58,284 nucleotides of DNA from the NCBI GenBank assembly GCA_035629775.1, contig DASPHG010000015.1, positions 1-58,284 of the forward strand, read 5' to 3'. The position numbers were made by a program, and so were the translations under genes. Source of the stretch: DASPHG01 sp035629775. GTDB taxonomy: Bacteria; Actinomycetota; Thermoleophilia; Solirubrobacterales; Thermoleophilaceae. This document shows, one piece after another, positions 8,513 through 17,287 of the stretch. The notes under the pieces are model-generated. The model was not told the origin of the DNA. It worked only from the letters and a program-made list of their open reading frames with translations, and did not search any database. Within the stretch, counting starts at the first letter, position 1. Each line of letters starts with the position of its first letter.

Positions 8513-9252
8513 GCGCGGTCGGCGACGCCACGCTGCCGCGCGGGCCCGCGCGCTACCGGACGCTGTGGCGGCTCTGGCGGCGCGAGCGCGAGGACCCGGA
8601 GCCGTTCTACCGCGTGCTCGCGGCCGAGGCCGCGCGCGACCTCGACCGCCGCCACGGCCCCCTCGCCGGCCAGCGGATCGTCGACCTCGGGTGCGGCAAC
8701 GGCCTCTACACGGTCGCACTCCGCGAGCGCGGCGCCGAGGTCATCCCGGTCGACAACGACCCCGCCGAGCTCGAGGTGGCCGGCCCGCCCGTGGCGGGCG
8801 CGGTGATCGCGGATGCGGGCGACCTGCCGCTCGAGGCCGCGTCGATCGACGGCGCGTTCTGCTCGAACCTGCTCGAACACACGCCGGACACGGAGGCGGT
8901 CATCCGCGAGATCGAGCGCGTCCTGCGCCCGGGCGGGTGGGGCTACATCTCCTGGACGAACTGGTACTCCCCGTGGGGCGGGCACGACATGTCGCCCTAC
9001 CACTTCCTCGGCCCCCGCCTCGGGCCGCGGCTCTACGAGCGCCGTCACGGGCCGCCGCGCAAGAACCCCTATGGCGCGGGGCTGTGGGCGGTCCACATCG
9101 GCCCCACCCTGCGCCTCGTCCGCTCGCACCCGCGGCTTCGGATCGACCGCGTCGAGCCGCGCTACTGGCCCTGGGCGCGCGCCGTCATGCACGTGCCGGG
9201 GCTGCGCGAGCTGGTCAGCTGGAACTGCGTCATCCGCGTGACGAAGCTCTGA
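8509..9252 (+). CDS. Class I SAM-dependent methyltransferase
   Basis: Cytoplasmic methyltransferase of 247 residues. SAM-binding motif I is IVDLGCGNGLY (57-67), followed by the acidic VIPVDND strand end, and FCSNLLEHTPD and IERVLRPGGW match motifs of the UbiE/Methyltransf_11 type. The GTG start overlaps the stop of the GT-flippase gene by four bases (GTGA), so the two are almost surely co-translated. It may methylate a sugar of the exported glycan or cap the chain. Its 3' end overlaps the convergent AftD-like gene by 23 bases. Confidence 0.88.
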   Translation: MSAVGDATLPRGPARYRTLWRLWRREREDPEPFYRVLAAEAARDLDRRHGPLAGQRIVDLGCGNGLYTVALRERGAEVIPVDNDPAELEVAGPPVAGAVIADAGDLPLEAASIDGAFCSNLLEHTPDTEAVIREIERVLRPGGWGYISWTNWYSPWGGHDMSPYHFLGPRLGPRLYERRHGPPRKNPYGAGLWAVHIGPTLRLVRSHPRLRIDRVEPRYWPWARAVMHVPGLRELVSWNCVIRVTKL

Positions 9253-12200
9253 CCCGCCTGATCGCGACCGCGGCGAGAAGCGCGGCCGCGCCCATCAGGA
9301 GCACGACGCCGTCGGCGACCCAGTGCGCGCCCATCGTGTCCGAGGCGAACTCGAACGAGTAGCCGCCCTTGTCCTCTGCCGGGAAGGCGAGGTAGAGCAC
9401 GGGGAGAGCGGCGGCTCCGACCGCGGCGAGCCCGGCCAGCCGCCGGACGCTGACCCCCCAGCGCAGCAGCGCGAACGCGGCGAGCGCCGCCACCGGGCCG
9501 CTTCGCAGCGCGAACAGCGCGGCGCTGACGGCGCCCACGGCCAGCGCCGCCGCGACCGCGCCGGGAAGCGCCGGCCGAAGGACCGGGTCGGCGGGGCGCG
9601 CGGCACGGAGCTCCGGCGCGCGCGCCCGGCGCGGGCGACGCAACGAGACGAGCAGGAGCGCCAGCACGGCGGCGAGCCCGACCGCCGAGAACGCATACGA
9701 CAGGTCGGCCGCGCGCTGGGGTGCGAACGCGAAGTCCGCATGCGCGCACGCGCGCGCGAGTCGCCAGCCGTTCGCGAACCCGTCGATCGGGACCGGCTCG
9801 CCGAGGTCGAACGTCTCGCCGTCGGGGCCGCGGCACTCGGCCCGCCAGCCCTCCGAGTAGCCCTCGCCGAGCACGAGCCAGGTGCCGGCGGGCGCGTCGA
9901 GGCGAGCGCCCTCGCGCTCACCGCCCGAGCCCGACCCCTGGTCGAGGACCGCACCGGCTGCGGGGCCCGCGGCCGGCCGCTGCGCCGGCGAGCGAAGCCG
10001 CAGATGGTCCGGGCGCATGACCGCGCCGGGCGGAGCGCTCAGCGCGACCCGCCCCGCGGGCAGCGCGAGCTCGCCACATCCGGCGAGCGCGAGCGGCTCC
10101 CCCGCGTCGAGGCTGCCGAGCGTGCCCCGGACGCGCACGCCGGCCGTGACCCCGCCCGTCTCCACGCGCAGCGCGTCGCAGCCGGTTCGCACCGGACCGC
10201 TCCTGCGCGGCACGGGCGGGCGCAGGCCGGGAACCTCGACCTCGCCGATCGCGACCGCGGCGAGCCCCTGGTCGCGGCGGGCCGGCGCGGCCTCGACGAC
10301 GTCGACGCGAATTGATCGGGTCCTCACCGGGCGCGGCAGCCGGATGCCGCCCGACGGCGGCACCGCGCGCGTCACGTCGAGCCCGCCCGCGCGGACGCGC
10401 ACGCGCGCCGGGGCCGGGAACTCGTCCGGGCCCGGCAGCAGCCGCAGCGCGCGCAGCTCGAATGCGGTCGGCGCCTCGACGCGGATCCAGGGCCGCGCCC
10501 CGGGCTCGGTGTCGCCCGCCCAGTACGTCGCCGGGTCGCGGTCGAAGGCGGACGAGGCACGACGGCCCGGAACACCCTCGAACCGGCTCGACGAGCTCAT
10601 GGTGAAACCCGGCGCGACGCCGGCCAGCCGGTCGATCTGCGCGTCGTCCGCGTCCGGGCGCACCGACGCCCAGCCGTCCACCGCATACCGGCGGGCGACG
10701 GGCAGCTCCAGGCTGCGCTCGATTCCCGGCTCGGCGTCGCGCGCGTGGACCGGGTTCCCGTCGAGCGGGGTGCCGCGGTCGGCACCGGCGCGGAAGGGGA
10801 AGTCCGCGGTCGTGCGCTCGAGTACCACGGCGACGTCGTTGCCCGCCAGCGAGAGACCGGCCGCCGCCCGCGTGGCGACGGTTGGGAGGCGCAGGCGCTC
10901 CTCGATCGCGAGCCCGGGGATCTCCACCTCGGCCAGCGCATCGGCGCGTTCGTCCTCGTCGGCGCCCTCGCCGCCGCGCGCGTAGATCCGCAGGCTGGAC
11001 AGCTCCCCGCCCGGGATCGGCACCGTGCTCCAGCCCCGAGCGAGCGGGTACACGCGCTCGCCGCCGCCGTCCACCGATACCCCCACGGCCTGCGTGCGGC
11101 CCTCGGGGTCGGCGTGCGGCAGGACGCGGATCGCGTCCGCGCGATGCGGGCGCGGCAGCGCGAGCTCGACGTACTGCTCGTCCTCGGCGAGGTTCTCGTC
11201 CGCGATCCAGGACGTCTCGAGGCGGCCGTCGAAGGCAGCGTAGGGACGCGTCTCCGGGAACAGCTCCAGCCCGGCCGAGTGCGGCGCCCGCAGGTAGCGC
11301 AGGCCCTCGTACTCGGCGAGCGTCTGAGCGGCGGTGCCGTGCTCCGAGAAAATGTCGTAGAAGGGCATCTGGGGCGTCAGCTCGTCGGCCGCGGTGAGCG
11401 TCGGCCCGCGGTTCGTGCGCACGCGGCTGGGCGCGATCAGGCGCCTGCGCGCGCTGTCGGTCAGGACGAGCGCCGCGCCCCGCTCGAGCATCGCGCGCAG
11501 CTCGTCGCGCTCCAGGTCGCCCGCGTAGAAGATGGCGTCGTCGGGCCGCAGCTCGCCGGTGGCGGCCAGCGCCACCAGCCCGTCGGCATCGCCGTCGACG
11601 ATCGTCTCCTCCCCCTTCACCCGCACCAGGCCGAGCGGCGCGCGCGGCGGCTCGTAGGCGCGGACCGCGGGCAGCGCCGCCCCCGCCGCCGTCCGGCCGG
11701 CCGTGGCGCCGAATTCGCGGACGTCACCCCATCGCGCTCGCGGAGCCTCGAAGCCTCCCGCGCGCTCGAGCGCGGCGGCGGCGAGCGCCGGCCCGGTGGT
11801 GCCGCTCTGCACGCCGCGCCCGTCGGTCGCCACGAGCACGTCGCCCACGCCGGTGAGCTCGAGCAACGGCGCGAGCTGCCCGGGCACGGCGCGACCCTGC
11901 TGGATCAGGTCGTCGATGCCCGCGAGCAGCTGGCTCGCCCGCGGATCGGCGTAGCGGACCACGGTGCGCTCCATCACCGGCCGGTCGGCGATCGCGGGCA
12001 CGATCGAGTCGTTCGTCTCGCCCCAGCGGTAGATCGCGAAGAGCTCGCCGGGCAGCACCGCGATCCGTTCGCCCTCGCGTGTCGCGGCCTCGGCGTCGGC
12101 GATCGCCGCCCGCCAGTACGAGGGGACCTCGTCGTATGACAGCTCGTCGTCGATCGCGCGGCCGGTGAAGAGCGGAAGCCCGGCGAGCACGATCACCGCC

Positions 12201-13435
12201 GCCGCGGCGGCCGGGACCAGGAGCCGCGCCCGGCGAGCGCCGGCCAGGCGCCGCCACACGTCGGCGGCGGCGATGCCGGCGAGCGTCGCCGTCGCCAGCA
12301 CGAGGAGCGGTGCGGCCTTGTACGTGGTGCGCAGGAAGCGCAGCGCTTCGACCTGGTCGTAGGTCTCGTGCAGCGCGCGCCGCAGCGGAGCGCCCTCCGG
12401 GTACCCGGCGAACATCGCGACGAGCCCGGCGAACGCGAGCAGTGCGAGGAAGGGGACATACGGCCGCGGCCAGTTCGAGCGGAGCCCGGCGATCGCCGCG
12501 AGCGGCACGGCGAACGTCGCGATCACGACGGCGGGTTCGAACAGGTAGGCGGCGGCGACGTCCATCGCGGGCTCGATCTGACCGAAGCCGACGCCCAGGT
12601 AGACGACCCAGAAGCCAAGCCCGCGCAGGGACTCGGCCATGCTCGTCGTGCCCCAGATCGTTCCCGGCGCCTCGGTGAAGGCGAGGAAGTCGGCGCCGTA
12701 GAGCGCCTGGATCAGCACCGGCACGACCCACCAGAGCGAGACGGCGGCGGTGCAGACCGCCGCCCGCAGGGCGAAGCCCAGCGCGGGCCGCCGCGGCGTC
12801 CGCAGGGCGACCACCTCGTACACGAGAAGCACCGCGGGCGCGGCCAGCACCCAGAACAGCACCGCGGCATTCACGCCGCCGCCGGTCGACGTGACCGCCA
12901 GCGCGAACGCGGCCGGCCACAGCCAGCCGCGCGGCTCGTGCAGGCCGCGGTGCGCGATCACGAGCAGCCAGGGCAGCGCCGCGTACCCGAGCAGGGTGAA
13001 CGAGCCGCGGCTCGCGTAGATCACGACGTACGGGCTGAGCATGTAGAGGAGCGCGGCTACGAGATGGGCCATGCCGCGCTCGCGCGTGTGGATCCGGTCC
13101 AGCAGCGCGACCACGCCCCAGGCGGCGAGCGCGAGGAGCAGCCCGAGCCAGAGCCGCTGGGAGACCCACATCGGCACGCCGAGCCAGTCGCCGAGCGCGA
13201 ACCACGGCCCCATCGGCCACAGGTAGCCCACGAATTGCCCGCTCTGGACGTGCCCGAGGTCGCCGGTCGAGCTCCACACGTTCGCGACGCGGTCGAGGAA
13301 CGCCCCCGGGTCCGTCGACAGCTCGATTCGCGTGTCGAAGTAAGCCTCCCCCGGCCGCTGGAGGAAGGCCAGCGCGAAGCCGAGCGCGGCGACGCCGACG
13401 GGGATGCTCATGCGGCCGCGCACGAGGGAGGTCAC
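9230..13435 (-). CDS. Large membrane protein resembling AftD arabinofuranosyltransferase, with discoidin-like modules
   Basis: A 1401-residue protein. The first 450 or so residues contain many membrane segments, with a first periplasmic loop (AYFDTRIELSTDPGAFLDR) and an aromatic segment (GQFVGYLWPMGPWFALGDWLG) resembling the DUF3367/AftD alpha-(1->3)-arabinofuranosyltransferase family of mycobacteria. A long extracytoplasmic part follows. Two stretches there, near residues 725-810 (AAFDGRLETSWIAD) and 960-1050 (SSAFDRDPATYWAGD), look like F5/8-type discoidin folds, which bind carbohydrate. More membrane segments close the protein. It probably transfers a sugar from a polyprenyl donor outside the membrane; the sugar is unknown. 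GTG 13435 is chosen for the TAGCGT box 8 bases upstream. Confidence 0.72.
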   Translation of the reverse strand: MTSLVRGRMSIPVGVAALGFALAFLQRPGEAYFDTRIELSTDPGAFLDRVANVWSSTGDLGHVQSGQFVGYLWPMGPWFALGDWLGVPMWVSQRLWLGLLLALAAWGVVALLDRIHTRERGMAHLVAALLYMLSPYVVIYASRGSFTLLGYAALPWLLVIAHRGLHEPRGWLWPAAFALAVTSTGGGVNAAVLFWVLAAPAVLLVYEVVALRTPRRPALGFALRAAVCTAAVSLWWVVPVLIQALYGADFLAFTEAPGTIWGTTSMAESLRGLGFWVVYLGVGFGQIEPAMDVAAAYLFEPAVVIATFAVPLAAIAGLRSNWPRPYVPFLALLAFAGLVAMFAGYPEGAPLRRALHETYDQVEALRFLRTTYKAAPLLVLATATLAGIAAADVWRRLAGARRARLLVPAAAAAVIVLAGLPLFTGRAIDDELSYDEVPSYWRAAIADAEAATREGERIAVLPGELFAIYRWGETNDSIVPAIADRPVMERTVVRYADPRASQLLAGIDDLIQQGRAVPGQLAPLLELTGVGDVLVATDGRGVQSGTTGPALAAAALERAGGFEAPRARWGDVREFGATAGRTAAGAALPAVRAYEPPRAPLGLVRVKGEETIVDGDADGLVALAATGELRPDDAIFYAGDLERDELRAMLERGAALVLTDSARRRLIAPSRVRTNRGPTLTAADELTPQMPFYDIFSEHGTAAQTLAEYEGLRYLRAPHSAGLELFPETRPYAAFDGRLETSWIADENLAEDEQYVELALPRPHRADAIRVLPHADPEGRTQAVGVSVDGGGERVYPLARGWSTVPIPGGELSSLRIYARGGEGADEDERADALAEVEIPGLAIEERLRLPTVATRAAAGLSLAGNDVAVVLERTTADFPFRAGADRGTPLDGNPVHARDAEPGIERSLELPVARRYAVDGWASVRPDADDAQIDRLAGVAPGFTMSSSSRFEGVPGRRASSAFDRDPATYWAGDTEPGARPWIRVEAPTAFELRALRLLPGPDEFPAPARVRVRAGGLDVTRAVPPSGGIRLPRPVRTRSIRVDVVEAAPARRDQGLAAVAIGEVEVPGLRPPVPRRSGPVRTGCDALRVETGGVTAGVRVRGTLGSLDAGEPLALAGCGELALPAGRVALSAPPGAVMRPDHLRLRSPAQRPAAGPAAGAVLDQGSGSGGEREGARLDAPAGTWLVLGEGYSEGWRAECRGPDGETFDLGEPVPIDGFANGWRLARACAHADFAFAPQRAADLSYAFSAVGLAAVLALLLVSLRRPRRARAPELRAARPADPVLRPALPGAVAAALAVGAVSAALFALRSGPVAALAAFALLRWGVSVRRLAGLAAVGAAALPVLYLAFPAEDKGGYSFEFASDTMGAHWVADGVVLLMGAAALLAAVAIRRVRASSRG

Positions 13436-13443
13436 GCGGGGCC

Positions 13444-13453
13444 ACGCTATCTT
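13444..13453. promoter_or_regulatory. Overlapping divergent -10 boxes (TAGCGT / TATCTT)
   Basis: Minus: TAGCGT (13449-13444), 8 bases, GTG 13435. Plus: TATCTT (13448-13453), 8 bases, GTG 13462. The boxes share the TA at 13448-13449 and the layout is exactly symmetrical, with both genes apparently leaderless. Confidence 0.6.
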
Positions 13454-13461
13454 GCCGCCCG

Positions 13462-14925
13462 GTGACAGCCGCGACGCCCCGGGCCGCCCCGATGCGCACG
13501 GGGGCGGTCGCGCTCCTCCTGGCCGCGCCCATGATCCTGGCGTTCCACTCGGGCGGGTTCTTCGCGGAGGCGACCCTCTGGGCCGGCCTCGCCGCATGGG
13601 TGGCGACCGCGGCGGTGCTGCTGCTGGTCCCGGCGCCGCTCCCGTCGGGGCGCGCCGCGCGCGTCTGCCTCGCTTCGCTCGCCGGCCTGGCGGCGTGGAC
13701 GGCGGTCTCGATCGCGTGGTCGCCGCTCAAGGACCAGGCGCTGCGGGACGCGGAGCACGTGTGGCTCTACCTGGCCCTCCTGCTCACCGGGATCGCGCTG
13801 CTTCGCACGCGCCGCCTCCTGGCGATGGTCGAGCCCGGCCTCGCGCTCGGCGCCGCGATCGCCGGCGCCTACGCGCTCGCCGCGCGGCTCCTCTCCGGGA
13901 TCGTCGATCCCGACCCGACGGCGGCTGCGGGAGCGCGGCTCGACCAGCCGCTCACGTACTGGAACGCGGTCGGGCTGCTGATGGCCTTCGGCGTCGTGCT
14001 GTGCGTGCGGATCGCGGCCGACGAGGGGCGCCGGGCGGCGATGCGCATCGCCGCGTCGGCAGCGGCGCCGGCACTCGCGCTCGCGCTTTACCTGACGCTC
14101 TCGCGCGGCGCGCTCGCCGCGCTGGCGCTCGGAGCCGTCGTCCTCGTCGTCGCCACGCGCCGGAGGGCGCAGGCAGACGCGGTCGCGGTCGCCACGGTGT
14201 GCGGCGCCACGCTCGTGGCGGTGGCCTCGCGCTTCGACGCCGTCGACTCGCTGACGGGCGACGCCGGGGACCTCGAGCGCCAGGGGCTCATCGTGCTGGG
14301 GCTGACCATCCTCGCCTGCGCCGTCGCCGGGCTCACCACGGCTGGGCTCATGCGGCTCGAGGCGGCGGGCTCGACGTGGACCGCGCGCCTGCCGCGGCGT
14401 CGCGCCCCTGTGATCGCGGCCGCCGTGGGCTTCGCGGTCGCCCTCGGCGTCGTCGCCTTCGGTCCGCGCGACGATGCGACGCCGCGCGAGGCCACGCCCG
14501 CTCCCGCCGGCGTCCCGACCGATCCCAGCCGGCTGCGCTCGCTCGAGAGCGACCGCTACGAGTACTGGGACGTGGCCGTCGCGGGGCTCTCCGAGGAGCC
14601 CCTGCGCGGCCTGGGGAGCGGCGGCTTCGGCGTGCTGTGGCTGGCCGAGCGGGACATCGAGGTGCGCGCGAAGGACGCGCACTCGCTGTACCTCGAGACC
14701 GCGCTCGAACTGGGCGTCCCCGGACTCCTGCTGCTCTTCGGCTTTCTCGGCGCCGCCGGCGTCCTGACGGTCCGCCAGGCCGCTCGGTATCCGGGGCTCG
14801 CGGCCGTCGTGGCCATGTGGGTGATGCACGCGAGCTGGGACTGGGACTGGGAGATGCCGGCCGTCACGGCGCCGTTCGTCATCGCCGTCGCCGCGCTCGC
14901 GGCCGCGGACGAGGAGGGTTCCTAG
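13462..14925 (+). CDS. O-antigen ligase/polymerase-like membrane protein (Wzy_C family)
   Basis: Polytopic membrane protein of 487 residues with about ten hydrophobic segments. The large extracytoplasmic loop lies in the second half and ends in AHSLYLETALELGVPGLLLL, the signature of O-antigen ligases and polymerases, and LTLSRGALAAL precedes it. Such proteins polymerise or ligate lipid-linked glycan repeats outside the membrane. Start GTG 13462 sits 8 bases after TATCTT, back to back with the AftD-like gene. It is followed after 4 bases by a methyltransferase. Polymerase and ligase cannot be separated by sequence. Confidence 0.8.
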   Translation: MTAATPRAAPMRTGAVALLLAAPMILAFHSGGFFAEATLWAGLAAWVATAAVLLLVPAPLPSGRAARVCLASLAGLAAWTAVSIAWSPLKDQALRDAEHVWLYLALLLTGIALLRTRRLLAMVEPGLALGAAIAGAYALAARLLSGIVDPDPTAAAGARLDQPLTYWNAVGLLMAFGVVLCVRIAADEGRRAAMRIAASAAAPALALALYLTLSRGALAALALGAVVLVVATRRRAQADAVAVATVCGATLVAVASRFDAVDSLTGDAGDLERQGLIVLGLTILACAVAGLTTAGLMRLEAAGSTWTARLPRRRAPVIAAAVGFAVALGVVAFGPRDDATPREATPAPAGVPTDPSRLRSLESDRYEYWDVAVAGLSEEPLRGLGSGGFGVLWLAERDIEVRAKDAHSLYLETALELGVPGLLLLFGFLGAAGVLTVRQAARYPGLAAVVAMWVMHASWDWDWEMPAVTAPFVIAVAALAAADEEGS

Positions 14926-14929
14926 GCTC

Positions 14930-15685
14930 ATGCCGATGCAGACCGACCCGGGATTCGACGCCGCGCTCGCGAGCGTGGCGAACGTCGAGGGCTGGATGAC
15001 GGACGCCCAGGCGCGGCGGCTCTGGGAGCGCGCCCGCGACGTGGCCGCGCCCGGCCAGATCGTCGAGATCGGCAGCTACCGCGGGCGCTCGGCGGTCGTC
15101 CTGGCGAAGGCGGCGCCCGAGGGCGTGACCGTGACCGCCATCGACCCGCACGCGGGGAACGACCGCGGGCCGCAGCAGATCCACGGTGACGCCGCCGAGG
15201 GCCAGGGCGACCACGTCGCATTCATGGCCAACCTGGAGCGCGCGGGCGTCGGCGAGCGCGTACGCCACATCCGCCTGCCGTCGCAGGACGCGCTCGGCGA
15301 GGTCGCCGGCGGCGTGGCGCTCGCGTACGTCGACGGCGCGCACCGCTACCGGCCCGCGCGTGACGACATCGCGAAGTGGGGCGCGCGAGTCGAGCCGGAC
15401 GGCACGCTGCTGATCCATGACTCGTTCTCCTCGATCGGCGTGACGCTCGCGATCGCGCGCCTGCTCTTCCTCGGGCGCGACTTCCGCTACGCCGGGCGGA
15501 CCGGGTCGCTCGCGGAGTACCGGCGCGAGCCGGTCAGGGGGCGGGACCGGGCGCTGAACGCGGCCCGCCAGGTGGCCGAGATCCCCTGGTTCGCGCGGAA
15601 CGTGCTGGTCAAGGTCGCGCTGGTCACGCGGCTGCGGCCGCTCGCCCGGCTGCTCGGGCACCGCAGCGGCGACTGGCCGTACTGA
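14930..15685 (+). CDS. Class I SAM-dependent methyltransferase (Methyltransf_24 type)
   Basis: A 251-residue cytoplasmic methyltransferase. VEIGSYRGRSAVVLAKA carries the SAM-binding glycine loop, TAIDPHAG the acidic residue after strand 2, and VALAYVDGAHRYRPARDDIAKW plus LLIHDSF are typical of the Methyltransf_24 family, which often acts on sugars or natural products. It starts 4 bases after the O-antigen ligase-like gene and shares the base A of TGATG with the following acyltransferase start, so ligase, methyltransferase and acyltransferase form one operon. The C-terminal 50 residues are basic and may touch the membrane. Confidence 0.85.
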   Translation: MPMQTDPGFDAALASVANVEGWMTDAQARRLWERARDVAAPGQIVEIGSYRGRSAVVLAKAAPEGVTVTAIDPHAGNDRGPQQIHGDAAEGQGDHVAFMANLERAGVGERVRHIRLPSQDALGEVAGGVALAYVDGAHRYRPARDDIAKWGARVEPDGTLLIHDSFSSIGVTLAIARLLFLGRDFRYAGRTGSLAEYRREPVRGRDRALNAARQVAEIPWFARNVLVKVALVTRLRPLARLLGHRSGDWPY

Positions 15686-16938
15686 TGGAGGCGACCGCCG
15701 CCCGCGCGCCCGCGCCGCCCGCCTTCCAGCCGCCACCCGGCAATCCGCGCTTCCCGCTGATCGACGGCCTGCGCGCGATCGCGGCGCTCAGCATCGTCGC
15801 CTTCCACGCCGGCCACCTGACCGGCTCGGACCTCACGTGGTGGGGGGCGTACGTCTCGCGCCTCGACGTGGGCGTGACGATCTTCTTCGTCGTGTCGGGC
15901 TTCCTGCTCTACCGCCCGTTCGTGGCGGCCCGGCTCGAGGGACGGCCGCGGCCCGGCATCCCCCAGTACGCCGCGCGCCGCGCGCTCCGCATCGTCCCCG
16001 CCTACTGGGTCGCGATCACGCTGCTCGCCGTGTACCCGGGGATCAGCGGCATCTTCACGGGCGACTGGTGGATCTACTACGGCCTCCTCCAGACCTACTT
16101 CGGCGAACACGTGCTCGGGGGGATCCAGGTCGCGTGGACGCTGGTCGTCGAGGTGTCGTTCTACGCCGTCCTCCCGCTGCTGGCGCTCGCGTTGACGCTG
16201 CCGGCGGCGGGCCGCACCCGGGCGGGCCGGCTCCGCGCGGAGCTGGCCCTCCTCGCGCTCCTGTTCGCGATCCCGTGGACGCTTCGCATCGTCACTGCGG
16301 CGGAGGGCGACACGCCGAAGCGAATCGTCCACCTGGCTCTCTCGGGATCGCTGGACTGGTTCGCGTGGGGCATGGCGCTCGCGGTCGCGAGCGTCGCCCT
16401 CCACGGCCGGGAGCGGAGCGTCGCCGCCATCCGGCTGGTCCACGACCACGCCTGGATCTGCTGGGCTGCCGCGGCGGCGATGCTCGTCGTGATGGTGGAG
16501 CTGCTCGACTTCCGCTACGCGCAGCTCGAGCCCACGGACTGGCTCTGGCACCACCTGCTGTACGGCCTGCTCGCGGTGGCGCTCGTCCTCCCAGCGGTCT
16601 TCGGAACGGCGGGGCAGGGCGTCGTGCGCCGCATCCTCGGCCACCCCGTGGCGGCCTGGCTCGGACTCGTCTCCTACGGCATCTTCCTCTACCACCTGCC
16701 CGTTGTGGGCGAGCTGGCCGGCGGCGCGGTGGGCGAGTGGGCGGGGCGGTACGGCTTCCCGGTGGTGCTGGGGCTCGCGGCGCCGATCGCGATCGCGCTC
16801 GGGGCGGCCAGCTACTACGCCGTCGAGCGCCCGTTCCTGCGTCTGAAGCCGGGCGTCCGGGTCAACGGCCCGCGCCGAGCGGATCGAGCGCCTGGACCCG
16901 ATCCTGCGCCAGCCGGCGCTCCGCCTCGTCAGGGCTGA
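15685..16938 (+). CDS. Acyltransferase 3 family membrane protein (second copy)
   Basis: Integral membrane O-acyltransferase of 417 residues, paralogous to the 4836 gene. The N-terminal signature is NPRFPLIDGLRAIAALSIVAFHAGH, with the conserved Arg and catalytic-type His, followed by the RPFVAARLEGRPRPG loop and about ten membrane segments. Coupled to the methyltransferase upstream by TGATG. Two diverged copies in one locus suggest two different acylation sites or two different acyl acceptors. The last 77 bases overlap the convergent small gene at 16862. Confidence 0.88.
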   Translation: MEATAARAPAPPAFQPPPGNPRFPLIDGLRAIAALSIVAFHAGHLTGSDLTWWGAYVSRLDVGVTIFFVVSGFLLYRPFVAARLEGRPRPGIPQYAARRALRIVPAYWVAITLLAVYPGISGIFTGDWWIYYGLLQTYFGEHVLGGIQVAWTLVVEVSFYAVLPLLALALTLPAAGRTRAGRLRAELALLALLFAIPWTLRIVTAAEGDTPKRIVHLALSGSLDWFAWGMALAVASVALHGRERSVAAIRLVHDHAWICWAAAAAMLVVMVELLDFRYAQLEPTDWLWHHLLYGLLAVALVLPAVFGTAGQGVVRRILGHPVAAWLGLVSYGIFLYHLPVVGELAGGAVGEWAGRYGFPVVLGLAAPIAIALGAASYYAVERPFLRLKPGVRVNGPRRADRAPGPDPAPAGAPPRQG

Positions 16939-17269
16939 CGGTGGCGAGCGCCTTCCAGGCCGCGGCGTTCTCCGGCTCGCGCCCGGTCGCCCGGCGCGCG
17001 AGCGCGTAGGCGGCCGCCTCGTCACGGGCGCGGATCTCGAGCGCCACGTGCAGCAGCATCGCGGTCGTCCCCGGCCGCACCGACTGGGCGCGCTCCAGCC
17101 GGTCGCGCGTCTCCTCGACCTCGTCCGCGGCAGCCGCAGCGAACGGGGTCCCGGCGTCCTCGAGCACGAAGTCGTCCGTGGCCTGGTAGTCGCGCTCCGC
17201 CCGCAGCTCGACGGCCATCGCGGCGGCCACGGCGAGCGACGCGACGGCTAGAGCGATGCGGCCGACCAT
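16862..17269 (-). CDS. Small membrane-anchored TPR-like protein
   Basis: A 135-residue protein of unknown function. Residues 4-20 (RIALAVASLAVAAAMAV) form a signal anchor; the rest would be outside the membrane. ATAMLLHVALEIRARDEAAAY-like helices and REPENAAAWKALATVSPDEAERRL in the second half resemble one or two tetratricopeptide repeats, which mediate protein contacts. ATG 17269 is preferred over ATG 17278 because a CAATAT box lies 7 bases upstream. The gene is back to back with the GT-C gene at 17288 with only 18 bases between start codons, and could assist that membrane enzyme. It overlaps the acyltransferase end by 77 bases. Confidence 0.65.
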   Translation of the reverse strand: MVGRIALAVASLAVAAAMAVELRAERDYQATDDFVLEDAGTPFAAAAADEVEETRDRLERAQSVRPGTTAMLLHVALEIRARDEAAAYALARRATGREPENAAAWKALATVSPDEAERRLAQDRVQALDPLGAGR

Positions 17270-17275
17270 CTCTGG

Positions 17276-17282
17276 CATATTG
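17276..17282. promoter_or_regulatory. Overlapping divergent -10 boxes (CATATT / CAATAT)
   Basis: Plus: CATATT (17276-17281), 6 bases, GTG 17288. Minus: CAATAT (17282-17277), 7 bases, ATG 17269. Five bases are shared. The whole intergenic space is 18 bases, so no other promoter arrangement fits between the starts. Confidence 0.6.
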
Positions 17283-17287
17283 CCAGC

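Noticed and set aside
10745..12139. 464-codon plus-strand frame within the AftD-like gene
   Set aside because: Antisense shadow; low-complexity Arg/Asp/Val composition.
13447..14931. 494-codon antisense frame opposite the O-antigen ligase-like gene
   Set aside because: No motifs; shadow composition; the sense gene has clear membrane segments and a Wzy_C signature.
15487..17025. 512-codon antisense frame opposite the second acyltransferase
   Set aside because: Shadow of a real gene; very charged with no domain.
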